Below are positions 25,121-34,611 of a stretch of DNA of 64,000 nt, piece by piece. The stretch comes from Maribacter sp044594925 (GTDB lineage: Bacteria; Bacteroidota; Bacteroidia; Flavobacteriales; Flavobacteriaceae). The notes under the pieces were generated by a model, which was not told the DNA's origin, did no database searches, and saw only the letters and a list, made by a program, of their open reading frames with translations. A program made the position numbers and the translations under genes. The stretch's first letter is position 1, and the number at the start of each line of letters is the position of its first letter. The DNA is taken from NCBI RefSeq assembly GCF_044594925.1, contig NZ_CP138991.1, positions 806,001 to 870,000 on the forward strand, in the 5' to 3' direction.

Positions 25121-25634
25121 AAATCTTCTTCATTTGCTGCTGCATCATTCTAATCTGCTCGGTCAACATATTGTTCTTATCTAATTTTTTCGCTTCATTG
25201 AGCAGCATAGTAGCTTCTCTTTTACGCCTTTTTTGCATGGATATACCAGCTAAGCTTAATTTGGCCATGGCAACATCATAGTCCATCGTAAGACCAAGCT
25301 TTAGGGCTTTCTTAAAATACTTTTCCGCTTGGGTTAAATTGGTTTGTGAAAAAATGATACCATGTAAATAATTGTAATACCCCTGTTGTTTTGTGGTAAG
25401 CGCTCCTTCAGGATTCTTTATTTTGTTCAACCAGTTTTGAGTTCCTGTTAAATCTTGCTTTCGCATTCTTAGGAAAGCCAAAAGGATAATCTCGTTTCTA
25501 AAATAAAGGAATATAAAGATGAGCGATAATAATATTAAAAATATTCCATTTCCTATGTAGCCTTCAATCATTTGATAAATGGCAAAGGCAATGATTAATC
25601 CGGCGATAACGAGTTTAATATTTTTATTGAACAT
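25119..25634 (-). CDS. membrane protein with TPR-like helices
   Basis: 171 residues. Two N-terminal membrane helices (about 7-25 and 27-46) are followed by a cytosolic helical part with TPR character: YYNYLHGIIFSQTNLTQAEKYF, then LGLTMDYDVAMAKLSLAGIS and AMMLLNEAKKLDKNN-like helices. TPRs mediate protein contacts; the partner is unknown. Its stop codon sits at the edge of the GCTAACT array. Confidence 0.7.
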   Translation of the reverse strand: MFNKNIKLVIAGLIIAFAIYQMIEGYIGNGIFLILLSLIFIFLYFRNEIILLAFLRMRKQDLTGTQNWLNKIKNPEGALTTKQQGYYNYLHGIIFSQTNLTQAEKYFKKALKLGLTMDYDVAMAKLSLAGISMQKRRKREATMLLNEAKKLDKNNMLTEQIRMMQQQMKKI

Positions 25635-25788
25635 AGTGCTATTTTTGTAGCGTCTTTTTTAATTAGCGGTAATTGAAAATGACGTATTATTTATGTACTT
25701 TGGTTATTTTAAATCGGTTCGGGCAAAATTAGGGAAAAGCTTGGTTTTGAAGTGTAAAGAATTAATAAAAAATTTTTTTCATAAGCAC

Positions 25789-25818
25789 TTGTCAAAGAAA
25801 AAACTCTTTGTATATTTG
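25789..25818 (+). promoter_or_regulatory. Bacteroidota-type promoter of rpmH
   Basis: TTG at 25789-25791, 19 bases, TATATTTG at 25811-25818: an exact consensus match 55 bases before rpmH. Confidence 0.87.
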
Positions 25819-25873
25819 CGCCCAGTTTTGCAGATGATTCTGTAAAATATTAAACAACGAAAAGGTTTAAAAA

Positions 25874-26041
25874 ATGCCCGGACAGAAAAGAACATATCAG
25901 CCTTCAAAGAGAAAGAGAAAGAATAAACATGGTTTTCGTGAGCGTATGGCTTCCGTAAACGGTAGAAAAGTTCTTGCAAGAAGAAGAGCAAAAGGTAGAA
26001 AGAAGTTAACTGTATCCTCTGAAACAAGACACAAGAAATAA
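25874..26041 (+). CDS. rpmH: 50S ribosomal protein L34
   Basis: A 55-residue basic protein, MPGQKRTYQPSKRKRKNKHG at the N-terminus and the family core GFRERMASVNGRKVLARRRA. RTYQPS and KHGFR..M are invariant L34 features. L34 is a late-assembling protein of the large ribosomal subunit. It has a consensus promoter and a terminator of its own. Confidence 0.97.
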   Translation: MPGQKRTYQPSKRKRKNKHGFRERMASVNGRKVLARRRAKGRKKLTVSSETRHKK

Positions 26042-26066
26042 ATGATTTCAATTTTTTAAAATATTG

Positions 26067-26102
26067 AAGGTGTTACTTTTTTAAAAGTAGCACCTTTTTT
26101 TT
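26067..26102 (+). terminator. terminator after rpmH
   Basis: AAGGTGTTACTTTT pairs with AAAAGTAGCACCTT (one T-G pair) and is followed by a T run. It ends 29 bases before carB, so carB may depend on read-through or on a promoter within this gap. Confidence 0.9.
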
Positions 26103-26130
26103 GTTCAATAACTACACACTATATCATAAC

Positions 26131-28983
26131 ATGCCGAAAAGAAAAGATTTAAACTCGATTTTAATTATTGGTTCAGGACCGATTATCATTGGTCAAGCCT
26201 GCGAATTTGATTACGCCGGATCACAATCATTACGTTCTTTGAAGGAAGACGGAATTGAAACTATTTTGATAAATAGTAATCCCGCTACAATTATGACCGA
26301 TCCTTCGATGGCCGATCATATTTACTTGAAACCATTGACTACAAAATCGATCATAGAAATCTTAAAAGAACACCCTCAAATTGACGCTGTTCTTCCTACA
26401 ATGGGAGGCCAAACGGCCCTTAATCTATGTATTGAGGCAGATAAAAAAGGAATTTGGGAAGATTTTGATGTGCAAATGATAGGTGTAGATATCGATGCCA
26501 TTAATATTACAGAAGATAGGGAGCAGTTCCGTGAATTAATGTTAAAAATAGGTGTAGGTATGGCACCCCAAGCCACGGCAACATCCTTCTTAAAAGGTAA
26601 AGAAATTGCTCAGGAATTCGGTTTTCCACTTGTAATTAGAGCCTCTTATACCCTTGGTGGTGCTGGAGCTTCAATTGTACATAAACCGGAAGATTTTGAT
26701 GCGCTTTTAAGTCATGGTCTTGAGATTTCCCCGATACACGAGGTAATGATAGATAAGGCCCTAATGGGTTGGAAAGAGTATGAGCTGGAATTGTTAAGGG
26801 ATAAAAATGATAATGTAGTCATCATTTGTGCTATTGAGAATATGGATCCTATGGGAATACATACGGGAGATTCTATTACCGTTGCACCTGCCATGACACT
26901 TTCTGATAAGACCTATCAGAAGATGCGAGATATGGCCATTCACATGATGCGTAGTATTGGCGATTTCGAAGGGGGTTGTAATGTACAGTTTGCCGTGAGT
27001 CCGGATGAAGAAGAGGATATCATTGCCATAGAGATTAATCCACGTGTTTCACGTTCCTCAGCTTTGGCATCTAAAGCAACGGGTTATCCTATCGCAAAAG
27101 TGGCAACGAAGCTGGCTATTGGGTACTCTTTGGACGAATTGGAAAATCAGATTACAAAATCTACTTCTGCCTTATTCGAGCCTACTTTGGATTATGTTAT
27201 TGTAAAAATACCGCGTTGGAACTTTGATAAGTTCGAAGGGTCTGATCGTACTTTAGGATTACAAATGAAGGCTGTTGGAGAGGTAATGGGCATTGGTCGT
27301 TCTTTTCAAGAAGCACTGCATAAGGCCACGCAGTCGCTAGAAATTAAGAGAAACGGATTGGGAGCTGATGGAAAGGGATATAAAGATTACGACCAAATCA
27401 TAAGCAAGCTAACGATACCTAGTTGGGATAGGGTTTTTGTGATTTATGATGCTATTCAAATGGGGATTCCTCTAAGCAGAATTTATGAGATCACTAAGAT
27501 TGATATGTGGTTCTTAAAACAATACGAAGAGCTGTTTCAGTTAGAAAAAGAAATTTCTAAGTACACCATAGCAACATTGACCAAAGACCTCTTATTAGAG
27601 GCTAAGCAAAAAGGTTTTGCAGATAGGCAAATAGCACATATGCTAGACTGCTACGAAAGTGAAGTATATAATAAACGTACGGAACTAAACATCAATAGAG
27701 TCTACAAATTGGTGGATACTTGTGCGGCCGAATTTAAAGCGATGACCCCGTATTACTATTCCACTTTTGAGGAAGAAATTGAAAAACCGGACGGAACAAG
27801 ATATGTAGAGAACGATAGTATCGTAACCGATAAGAAGAAAATAGTAGTTTTGGGTTCTGGCCCAAATAGGATAGGGCAGGGTATTGAGTTCGATTATTGT
27901 TGTGTGCATGGCGTTTTAGCTGCGGCAGAATGCGGCTATGAGACTATAATGATCAACTGTAATCCTGAAACGGTTTCAACCGATTTTGATACGGCGGATA
28001 AATTATATTTTGAGCCAGTTTTCTGGGAGCATATTTACGATATTATCCGTCATGAGAAACCAGAAGGCGTTATTGTACAGTTGGGTGGACAGACCGCTCT
28101 AAAACTTGCTGAAAAATTATCCAAATACGGAATTAAGATTATTGGTACTAGTTTTGAATCGCTCGATTTAGCGGAGGATAGAGGAAGCTTCTCAACCTTG
28201 CTAAAAGAGAACAATATTCCTTTTCCAGAATTTGGTGTCGCTGAAACAGCGGATGAAGCACTGCAGCTTGCAGATAAACTTAACTTTCCTTTATTGGTAA
28301 GACCTTCTTATGTATTAGGTGGGCAGGGGATGAAAATTGTCATCAATAAGGAAGAGTTGGAAGAGCACGTTGTGGATTTACTTCGAAAGATTCCTAATAA
28401 TAAGCTGCTGTTAGACCATTATTTAGATGGCGCTATAGAAGCAGAAGCAGATGCTATTTGTGACGGTAACGATGTTTACATCATTGGTATCATGGAGCAT
28501 ATAGAACCTTGTGGTATACATTCCGGAGATTCCAATGCCACATTGCCACCGTTTAATCTTGGTGAGTTTGTAATGCAACAGATAAAAGACCATACCAAAA
28601 AAATAGCTCTAGCATTGAATACGGTAGGTTTAATAAACATTCAGTTTGCGATTAAGGATGATATGGTCTATATCATTGAGGCGAATCCTCGTGCATCAAG
28701 AACGGTTCCTTTCATAGCGAAGGCTTATAAGGAACCTTATGTAAATTACGCGACCAAAGTAATGTTAGGAGAGAAAAAAATTAAGGATTTTGATTTTAAT
28801 CCGCAGTTAGATGGTTACGCGATAAAACAACCTGTTTTCTCTTTCAACAAATTCCCTAACGTAAATAAGAATTTAGGTCCTGAGATGAAGAGTACGGGAG
28901 AAAGTATCCTATTCATAGATAGTCTTAAGGATGATGAATTTTACAATCTTTACGCTAGAAGAAAAATGTATTTGAGTAAGTAA
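26131..28983 (+). CDS. carB: carbamoyl-phosphate synthase large subunit
   Basis: 950 residues from ATG 26131 (MPKRKDLNSILIIGSGPIIIGQACEF-type start; an upstream TTG frame is rejected). Makes carbamoyl phosphate from bicarbonate, glutamine-derived ammonia and two ATP for pyrimidine and arginine synthesis. Both ATP-grasp halves are present: GSGPIIIGQACEFDYAG and GSGPNRIGQGIEFDYC open them; EINPRVSRSSALASKATGYP and EANPRASRTVPFIAK close the ATP sites. The C-terminal allosteric MGS domain, present in the usual ~1070-residue protein, is missing: the protein ends about 15 residues after STGESILF. This short form is common in Flavobacteriaceae. carA is not in the window. Confidence 0.96.
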   Translation: MPKRKDLNSILIIGSGPIIIGQACEFDYAGSQSLRSLKEDGIETILINSNPATIMTDPSMADHIYLKPLTTKSIIEILKEHPQIDAVLPTMGGQTALNLCIEADKKGIWEDFDVQMIGVDIDAINITEDREQFRELMLKIGVGMAPQATATSFLKGKEIAQEFGFPLVIRASYTLGGAGASIVHKPEDFDALLSHGLEISPIHEVMIDKALMGWKEYELELLRDKNDNVVIICAIENMDPMGIHTGDSITVAPAMTLSDKTYQKMRDMAIHMMRSIGDFEGGCNVQFAVSPDEEEDIIAIEINPRVSRSSALASKATGYPIAKVATKLAIGYSLDELENQITKSTSALFEPTLDYVIVKIPRWNFDKFEGSDRTLGLQMKAVGEVMGIGRSFQEALHKATQSLEIKRNGLGADGKGYKDYDQIISKLTIPSWDRVFVIYDAIQMGIPLSRIYEITKIDMWFLKQYEELFQLEKEISKYTIATLTKDLLLEAKQKGFADRQIAHMLDCYESEVYNKRTELNINRVYKLVDTCAAEFKAMTPYYYSTFEEEIEKPDGTRYVENDSIVTDKKKIVVLGSGPNRIGQGIEFDYCCVHGVLAAAECGYETIMINCNPETVSTDFDTADKLYFEPVFWEHIYDIIRHEKPEGVIVQLGGQTALKLAEKLSKYGIKIIGTSFESLDLAEDRGSFSTLLKENNIPFPEFGVAETADEALQLADKLNFPLLVRPSYVLGGQGMKIVINKEELEEHVVDLLRKIPNNKLLLDHYLDGAIEAEADAICDGNDVYIIGIMEHIEPCGIHSGDSNATLPPFNLGEFVMQQIKDHTKKIALALNTVGLINIQFAIKDDMVYIIEANPRASRTVPFIAKAYKEPYVNYATKVMLGEKKIKDFDFNPQLDGYAIKQPVFSFNKFPNVNKNLGPEMKSTGESILFIDSLKDDEFYNLYARRKMYLSK

Positions 28984-29010
28984 TTCAATACTCATATAAT
29001 CACATAGGAC

Positions 29011-29038
29011 AACCCCCGAAAATCCGGGGGTTTTTTTT
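29011..29038 (+). terminator. terminator after carB
   Basis: AACCCCCG / CGGGGG stem with a short A-rich loop and eight T residues. Confidence 0.92.
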
Positions 29039-29054
29039 ATAAAATAAGCGTAGG

Positions 29055-29270
29055 TTATACTTTTACGAAAACATAACCTCTTCTAGTTTTGGTGTAGTGT
29101 TTACCGCTCCAATGGTAATACCGTTTTCCATTTACCTTGACAACTTTATAATGGGCTGGTCTTTTTTGAACTACGAAAACTCTTTCGGGAGTTTTGGTCC
29201 TAATGCTTGTAGCGCAGGAAGTAAAACCGCACATGAAAACAACGATAAGTAAAATAAGGGACTTTTTCAT
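29055..29270 (-). CDS. small lipoprotein, hypothetical
   Basis: 71 residues: signal LILLIVVFMCGFTSC with lipobox TSC (Cys near 19), then a basic, aromatic mature part (VVKVNGKRYYHWSGKHYTK). It resembles small Bacteroidota lipoproteins of the DUF6515 kind, but I am not sure. It converges on carB. Confidence 0.65.
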   Translation of the reverse strand: MKKSLILLIVVFMCGFTSCATSIRTKTPERVFVVQKRPAHYKVVKVNGKRYYHWSGKHYTKTRRGYVFVKV

Positions 29271-29330
29271 AATCTTAAATTTTATGTTTTTAATTGGACT
29301 ATGAAAGTTGGGTAAGGTTTAAAATGTGGA

Positions 29331-29681
29331 CTAATTGAACCAGACCGCATATTTTTTACGGCGCAATTCTAGGGCAAGCGTTTCCTCCATTTTTAAAGCC
29401 TCGGCTCTAGTGCGCAACGGGGCTATATGATTGTAGAGGCTTCCACGAAGGTATAGCCCGTACTTTTCTACGATGTTGGCAGATAGTTTATGCCCTTTCT
29501 TGTTTCTATAGGCCGTTTTATGCTGCTCAAAACGTTCCTGAGGACTTTTACTGGTCATGCCTACATACAAACATTCCAGAACACCATTAAATTGAGGATT
29601 CGCTTCCCTGAACTTTCTGTTTTCGGTAAAAACCTTTCTAGAGAGTTCTATAACATAGATATGGTACTGGGCTTTTGGCAA
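29331..29681 (-). CDS. GIY-YIG-like small protein
   Basis: 116 residues. YHIYVIEL (near 6-13) and CLYVGMTSKSPQERFEQHK (near 37-55) supply the two short motifs and the conserved Arg of the GIY-YIG fold, and ALKMEETLALELR could hold the metal-binding Glu. GIY-YIG proteins are usually nucleases in repair or mobile DNA; a small stand-alone version with no other domain has unknown target. It starts with TTG at 29681, three bases after the stop of the upstream VOC gene and in the same frame; no ATG is available. Confidence 0.7.
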   Translation of the reverse strand: MPKAQYHIYVIELSRKVFTENRKFREANPQFNGVLECLYVGMTSKSPQERFEQHKTAYRNKKGHKLSANIVEKYGLYLRGSLYNHIAPLRTRAEALKMEETLALELRRKKYAVWFN

Positions 29682-29684
29682 TGG

Positions 29685-30053
29685 TCAGGGCGTTTTAAAA
29701 TTTCCAAAGTGCCATAAAACACCGCTAGGATCGTGGAGAAAGAATTCGCTTCCCCAATCGTTATGTACAATTTCTGATAAGCGCACACTGTCGTATTTCT
29801 CCGGTAGTTTTAGATTTTTAATGTGCGCTAAGGTGCTTGTTAAATCAGTGACCTCAAAGAAAATCATGGAATTGTCTACCCAGTCCTTTACATAAGCGTC
29901 TTGTAGGTAGAATCCAAAATCACCACTAAAGAAATAGGACATATTTTTAGATGTTATAACTTCCTGAAATCCCAAATCGGTATAGAAATTTCTAGAAGTA
30001 GTATAATCCTTGGCGCCAATAAAGGTTCTGATGGATTTTCCTGATAGTTTCAT
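29685..30053 (-). CDS. VOC (glyoxalase/bleomycin-resistance) family protein
   Basis: 122 residues from ATG 30053 (MKLSGKSIRTFIGAKDY). The beta-alpha-beta-beta-beta module shows as RTFIGAKDYTTSRNFYTDLGFQE and FFLHDPSGVLWHFGNF. Metal-binding residues typical of glyoxalase I are incomplete, so catalysis is uncertain. The GIY-YIG-like gene follows directly. An 18-residue upstream extension is rejected for lack of family match. Confidence 0.8.
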   Translation of the reverse strand: MKLSGKSIRTFIGAKDYTTSRNFYTDLGFQEVITSKNMSYFFSGDFGFYLQDAYVKDWVDNSMIFFEVTDLTSTLAHIKNLKLPEKYDSVRLSEIVHNDWGSEFFLHDPSGVLWHFGNFKTP

Positions 30054-30182
30054 TATGAATTTTTTCTGATTCGGTGCTGCATCAGTACTACAAGATAAAA
30101 ATCTCAACTTTATGCTATAGAGTCTGTTTTCGGCAAATGAAAAATAGTTATAAGATTCATTATATGGTAATTATTCTTCTAG

Positions 30183-31592
30183 CTACTCCTCCCACTCGGT
30201 ATGAAAAACACCTTCTTTGTCCAAACGTTCATAGGTGTGTGAGCCAAAATAATCACGCTGCGCTTGTATCACATTTAATGGCAACCTAGAGGAGGTATAG
30301 GCATCAAAATAGGTGAGGGAGTTTGAAAGTCCTGGTAGAGGTATTCCGTTCGTTGCGCCATAAGCGACTAACTCACGCGCTGCATCAACCGTACCCTGCA
30401 CTTTTTCTACAAAAGTAGGAGAGAGCAAGAGGTTTGGTAGTTTTTCGTTCGTCTTAAACGCTTCAGTAATATCTGCCAATAGTCCCGCTCGGATAATACA
30501 ACCTGCCCGCCATATTTTAGCAATAACAGCAATATCTAGCTCATAACCATATTCTTTAGAAGCATCCGCTAATTGGTGCAAGCCTTGTGCATAGGTGATA
30601 ATAAAAGAAAAGTATAGTGCTTCTTCACTGAGCTTTTCTAGTTTGGCTTTATCCATATGCGCCACTTTAGGTCGGTCATAAAGTCCATCTGCTTTTATAC
30701 GTTCTTCTTTAAGTGCGGATATTTCGCGCATACTTACCGCAATATCTATGGAAGGTACAGGAATACCTAAATCCATTGCATTTTGGCTAGTCCATTTTCC
30801 GGTTCCTTTTTGTTTCGCCTTGTCCAATATTTTATCCACGAGACGGCCATCACTCAAATCATCCTCCTGTTCAAATATTTCGGAAGTTATTTCTACCAGA
30901 AAGGATTGTAATCGGCCCGCATTCCATTTGGCATAGGTAACATGTAATTCATCATTAGAAAAGTCACCCCCTTTTTTGAGTACGTCATAAATTTCCGAGG
31001 TCAACTGCATTAATCCGTATTCAATACCATTATGGACCATTTTTACGTAGTTTCCCGCAGATTTTGGACCTAAATAGGCGACACAAGGTTCACCTTGGTA
31101 TTTGGCGGCAACAGCTTCAAAAATAGGTTTAACATGTTGATAGGCCTCTTTATTCCCACCAGGCATAATACTTGGCCCTTTGCGCGCGCCCTTTGCGCCG
31201 CCTGAAACACCTGCCCCAAAAAAGTTGATTCCCTTTTCGGATAAATACGCTTCGCGTCTGTCCGTATCGGTAAAAAATGAATTTCCGCCATCAATGATAA
31301 TATCGCCTTCATCCAAATCTGGCAGTAAATTTGATATGACAATATCCACCACCTTCCCAGCAGGGACTAGGAGCATAATCTTGCGGGGCTTTGAAAGTGC
31401 ATTGATGAAAACCTTGGCATCTGTAGTGGCATTTATTTTAGTAGTATCACCACCTTCTTCAATAAGGGCGTTTACTTTTTCGGTGTCCAAATCGTTACCA
31501 AAAGCTGTAAACCCGTTATCGGCGACGTTTAGGATAAAGTTCCTTCCCATAACGCCCAATCCTACCAATCCAAAATCATATTTCTGCTCCAT
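30183..31592 (-). CDS. gnd: 6-phosphogluconate dehydrogenase, decarboxylating
   Basis: 469 residues, full length for the long form. Oxidises 6-phosphogluconate to ribulose 5-phosphate and CO2 with NADP. The Rossmann motif is GLVGLGVMGRNFILN (residues 9-23), the substrate loop GAGVSGGAKGARKGPSIMPGG near 127-147, and the catalytic segment NYVKMVHNGIEYGLMQ near 182-197. It is transcribed away from zwf-pgl across a 142-base gap, so the three genes of the oxidative branch are together but not in one operon. Confidence 0.97.
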   Translation of the reverse strand: MEQKYDFGLVGLGVMGRNFILNVADNGFTAFGNDLDTEKVNALIEEGGDTTKINATTDAKVFINALSKPRKIMLLVPAGKVVDIVISNLLPDLDEGDIIIDGGNSFFTDTDRREAYLSEKGINFFGAGVSGGAKGARKGPSIMPGGNKEAYQHVKPIFEAVAAKYQGEPCVAYLGPKSAGNYVKMVHNGIEYGLMQLTSEIYDVLKKGGDFSNDELHVTYAKWNAGRLQSFLVEITSEIFEQEDDLSDGRLVDKILDKAKQKGTGKWTSQNAMDLGIPVPSIDIAVSMREISALKEERIKADGLYDRPKVAHMDKAKLEKLSEEALYFSFIITYAQGLHQLADASKEYGYELDIAVIAKIWRAGCIIRAGLLADITEAFKTNEKLPNLLLSPTFVEKVQGTVDAARELVAYGATNGIPLPGLSNSLTYFDAYTSSRLPLNVIQAQRDYFGSHTYERLDKEGVFHTEWEE

Positions 31593-31734
31593 ACTGTACT
31601 GCTTTTTTTTAAATAAGATTCTATAGAATCAAAAATAAACGAAAATATCTTTTGTAGGGCATTATCTTCGTGTAAACTCGTTGCGATTACCTTATCTTTT
31701 CGATACTTTTATAGACTAATTTGATGCTCTCTTT

Positions 31735-33267
31735 ATGAAAAAAACAAAAAACCAGATGCTCGTTATTTTTGGTGCATCGGGAGATTTAACTGCAAGGAAA
31801 TTAGTTCCTGCGCTTTTTAATCTTTTTAAAGCCAAGCAACTCCCAGAAAATTTTGTGGTATTGGGTGCTAGTCGAAGTAATATGAGTGACGATGCGTTTC
31901 GTGATAAAGTAGTCTTAGAGAGCAAATACCTCAAGGAAAAAAGTAAAGATGTGTCTAAAAAGGAGATGCAAACGTTTGCATCTAAGTTTTTTTATGAGGA
32001 TTTAGGCGATAAATATGACGGAGATTATGTTGGTTTAAAAAAACGTATTCATCAATTAAACAATGACCAAAAAACAGCGGGGAATATCATGTACTACCTT
32101 TCTACGCCCCCAACGTTATATGAAGCTATTGCTAAAAGTTTAGCTGAAGCTGGTTTAAGTACACAAAATAATGGTTGGAAACGTTTAATAGTAGAAAAGC
32201 CTTTTGGCTATAGTTTAGAAACCGCCAGGCAACTAAATAAGGGATTACAGCAGCATTTTAATGAAAGTCAAATTTATAGAATAGATCATTATTTAGGCAA
32301 GGAAACCGTTCAAAACCTTTTGGTTACCCGGTTTGCAAATAGCATTTTTGAGCCTTTATGGAACAGAAATTACATACACCATGTAGAAATCACCAATGCA
32401 GAAAGTGTGGGTGTTGAGAAACGCGGTGGCTATTACGATAAATCTGGAGCGTTGCGAGATATGTTTCAAAATCACCTCTTACAAATAGTTTCTTTGGTAG
32501 TAATGGAGCCACCTATTGGAGATGAACCTGAAGAGATACGTAACGAAAAGGTAAAAGCGCTAAAATCTTTGCGAATTATGAACGACAATAAAACGCTTCA
32601 TGACCATACGATACGAGCGCAATATATGTCCTCAAAAATAGATGGCGAACCTGTAAAGGGTTATCGCGAAGAGGATGATGTAGATGACGACTCCTTAACA
32701 GAGACCTATGCCGCAATTAAATTTTATGTGGATAATTGGCGATGGAAAGATGTTCCGTTCTATGTGCGTACCGCCAAAAGGATGCCCACTAAAGCCACGG
32801 AGGTGGTCATACATTTTAAGACACCGCATCATCAGATTTTTCAAGATACCGGTATGGAAAATAAGGATAATAAATTGATTATTCGCATACAGCCAGATGA
32901 AGGTATTTTGATAAAGTTCGGGGTGAAAGTTCCTGGACAAGGTTTTAAAGTGGAGCGTGCCAATCTTGATTTTTATTATGATAGTCTAGCGGAAACAAAA
33001 GTTATGGAGGCCTATGAACGCTTATTGTTGGATGCCATGCAAGGAGACGCGACTTTATACGCCAGAGCAGATGAAGTGGAAGCGGCTTGGGAGTTCGTAG
33101 ACCCTATTCTTGACTACTGGAAAAACGGAAAGGACGTACGTATGTACGGTTATGCTGCCGGCGTTTGGGGGCCTGAAAATGCTGATGAACTCATTGACGG
33201 AATAGGTTCGTGGAGAAATCCAGGTCCTAATTTGACGGATGACCCTGGTTTCTGCGTACTTTGCTAG
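31735..33267 (+). CDS. zwf: glucose-6-phosphate 1-dehydrogenase
   Basis: 510 residues. Oxidises glucose 6-phosphate to the lactone with NADP. FGASGDLTARKLVPAL (residues 12-27) binds the cofactor, EKPFG near 154 is the conserved loop, and RIDHYLGKE at 182-190 is the active-site signature. First gene of zwf-pgl; 92 bases separate the two, containing a short TCGAG repeat. Confidence 0.97.
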   Translation: MKKTKNQMLVIFGASGDLTARKLVPALFNLFKAKQLPENFVVLGASRSNMSDDAFRDKVVLESKYLKEKSKDVSKKEMQTFASKFFYEDLGDKYDGDYVGLKKRIHQLNNDQKTAGNIMYYLSTPPTLYEAIAKSLAEAGLSTQNNGWKRLIVEKPFGYSLETARQLNKGLQQHFNESQIYRIDHYLGKETVQNLLVTRFANSIFEPLWNRNYIHHVEITNAESVGVEKRGGYYDKSGALRDMFQNHLLQIVSLVVMEPPIGDEPEEIRNEKVKALKSLRIMNDNKTLHDHTIRAQYMSSKIDGEPVKGYREEDDVDDDSLTETYAAIKFYVDNWRWKDVPFYVRTAKRMPTKATEVVIHFKTPHHQIFQDTGMENKDNKLIIRIQPDEGILIKFGVKVPGQGFKVERANLDFYYDSLAETKVMEAYERLLLDAMQGDATLYARADEVEAAWEFVDPILDYWKNGKDVRMYGYAAGVWGPENADELIDGIGSWRNPGPNLTDDPGFCVLC

Positions 33268-33318
33268 TTTAAGTAGTTAGGAGTTAGTTGTTCTGAACAG
33301 ATTAGTTAAGTTGAATTT

Positions 33319-33341
33319 CCGGTCGAGCGGAGTCGAGATCT
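33319..33341. repeat. short TCGAG repeat in the zwf-pgl gap
   Basis: CCGGTCGAGCGGAGTCGAGA contains two TCGAG units around CGGAG. From memory it resembles a small repeat scattered between genes in Flavobacteriaceae. No known function. Confidence 0.4.
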
Positions 33342-33359
33342 GGTTTTTAAAAATTTAAA

Positions 33360-34079
33360 ATGGAATTAAAGATATACAAGGATAAAAACGAAGTTGCGAA
33401 AAATTTTTCCAGCTACTTAGCTGATTTTGTGGCTAAGGAAGAAACAGCACATATTGCGTTATCAGGGGGAAGTACTCCAAAGATTGTCTTTGATACTTTA
33501 GCTTCAGATTATGCCGATAAGATTGATTGGAGTAAAATCCATTTTTATTGGGGTGATGAGCGCTGCGTACCACCAACGGATGAACAGAGTAACTATAAAA
33601 TGACGCTAGACCATCTCTTTTCAAAAATTGACATTCCAGAAGAACATATTCATCGTGTTTTGGGAGAGAATAATCCAACGGGAGAGGCGATGCGTTATGC
33701 AAATCTTTTGGAAATTAACTTGGATAGGGTAGACGAAATTCCTCAATTTGACCTGGTAATATTAGGTATGGGAGATGATGGTCACACGGCCTCTATTTTT
33801 CCGCATGAAATAGATTTATGGAATGCGACCGACCATTGCGTTGTGGCCACGCATCCAGAATCTGGCCAAGAACGCGTTTCTATTAACGGAAAAGTAATTA
33901 ACAAGTCAAAAGAAGTTGCTTTTTTGGTAACGGGAGAAAGTAAAGCGGAAAAAGTTACAGCGATTATTAACAAAACGGGAGATTTTGAAAAGTATCCTGC
34001 AAGTCTTGTAAATCCGGAATCCGGTAAATTAGTATGGTTTTTAGACCAAAGCGCAGCTAAAGGTGTTACCCAAGACTAA
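33360..34079 (+). CDS. pgl: 6-phosphogluconolactonase
   Basis: 239 residues of the NagB/DevB-type lactonase. ALSGGSTPKIVFDTLAS near residue 33 is the phosphate loop, HFYWGDERCVPP near 60 the central strand, and GMGDDGHTASIFPH near 138 the catalytic loop with the general-base His. Hydrolyses 6-phosphogluconolactone made by Zwf. Its last 14 bases overlap the 3' end of the convergent thioesterase gene. Confidence 0.95.
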   Translation: MELKIYKDKNEVAKNFSSYLADFVAKEETAHIALSGGSTPKIVFDTLASDYADKIDWSKIHFYWGDERCVPPTDEQSNYKMTLDHLFSKIDIPEEHIHRVLGENNPTGEAMRYANLLEINLDRVDEIPQFDLVILGMGDDGHTASIFPHEIDLWNATDHCVVATHPESGQERVSINGKVINKSKEVAFLVTGESKAEKVTAIINKTGDFEKYPASLVNPESGKLVWFLDQSAAKGVTQD

Positions 34080-34611
34080 TTTTACAATTTTCTGTTTTTA
34101 GTGCGTCCAAAAATTCTGTTACATTAAAGTTACTGGAATCGAACTTCGTATCTCTTTTAAAGGCAGATTCTTTCCGATACTTACTGCGAGAAAAACGCCT
34201 TACGCCTTGCTCATCGGTTACTAAAAGTCCAGGGATAGCCACACTTTTTCCATCTTCGTTTTTGGCCACCATGGTAAAGTAGGAGGAATTGCAATGTTTT
34301 TTCTTCCCGGTCTGAATATTTTCGGATTCTACGCGAACTCCGACTACCATAGAAGTTCTCCCCGTATAATTAATGGATGCTTTTAAAGTGACCAATTCAC
34401 CTACCTCTATGGGGTTCAGGAAATCTACCCGATTTACGGATGCTGTAACACAATAACGCCTTGAATGTTTAGAGGCACAGGCGAACGCGATTTGGTCCAT
34501 TAGATTTAAAATATGCCCCCCATGTACTTTCCCGCCAAAGTTGGAATGGGAGGGAAGCATCAATTCCGTAATGGAAACTCTAGACTCTTTTACGCTTTTA
34601 TAATCTTCCAT
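34066..34611 (-). CDS. acyl-CoA thioesterase, hotdog fold (YciA/BACH-like)
   Basis: 181 residues. The hotdog domain shows NFGGKVHGGHILNLMDQIAF (near 25-44), where the Gly-rich turn and Asp are catalytic-site features, and RTSMVVGVRVESEN in the fourth strand. It hydrolyses acyl-CoA in the cytosol, often as a hexamer. Its start overlaps the stop of the upstream small membrane protein by one base (TAATG), so the two are coupled. Confidence 0.9.
   Translation of the reverse strand: MEDYKSVKESRVSITELMLPSHSNFGGKVHGGHILNLMDQIAFACASKHSRRYCVTASVNRVDFLNPIEVGELVTLKASINYTGRTSMVVGVRVESENIQTGKKKHCNSSYFTMVAKNEDGKSVAIPGLLVTDEQGVRRFSRSKYRKESAFKRDTKFDSSNFNVTEFLDALKTENCKISLG

Noticed and set aside
26101..26130. 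TTG start for carB
   Set aside because: It lies in the rpmH terminator; MPKRKDLNSILIIG at 26131 is the normal start.
30074..30289. Small plus-strand frame before gnd
   Set aside because: Most of it is antisense to the gnd C-terminus, and the rest has no known family.
34066..34079. Overlap of pgl and thioesterase ends as an error
   Set aside because: Both proteins have full-length normal C-termini, so a 14-base convergent overlap is real.
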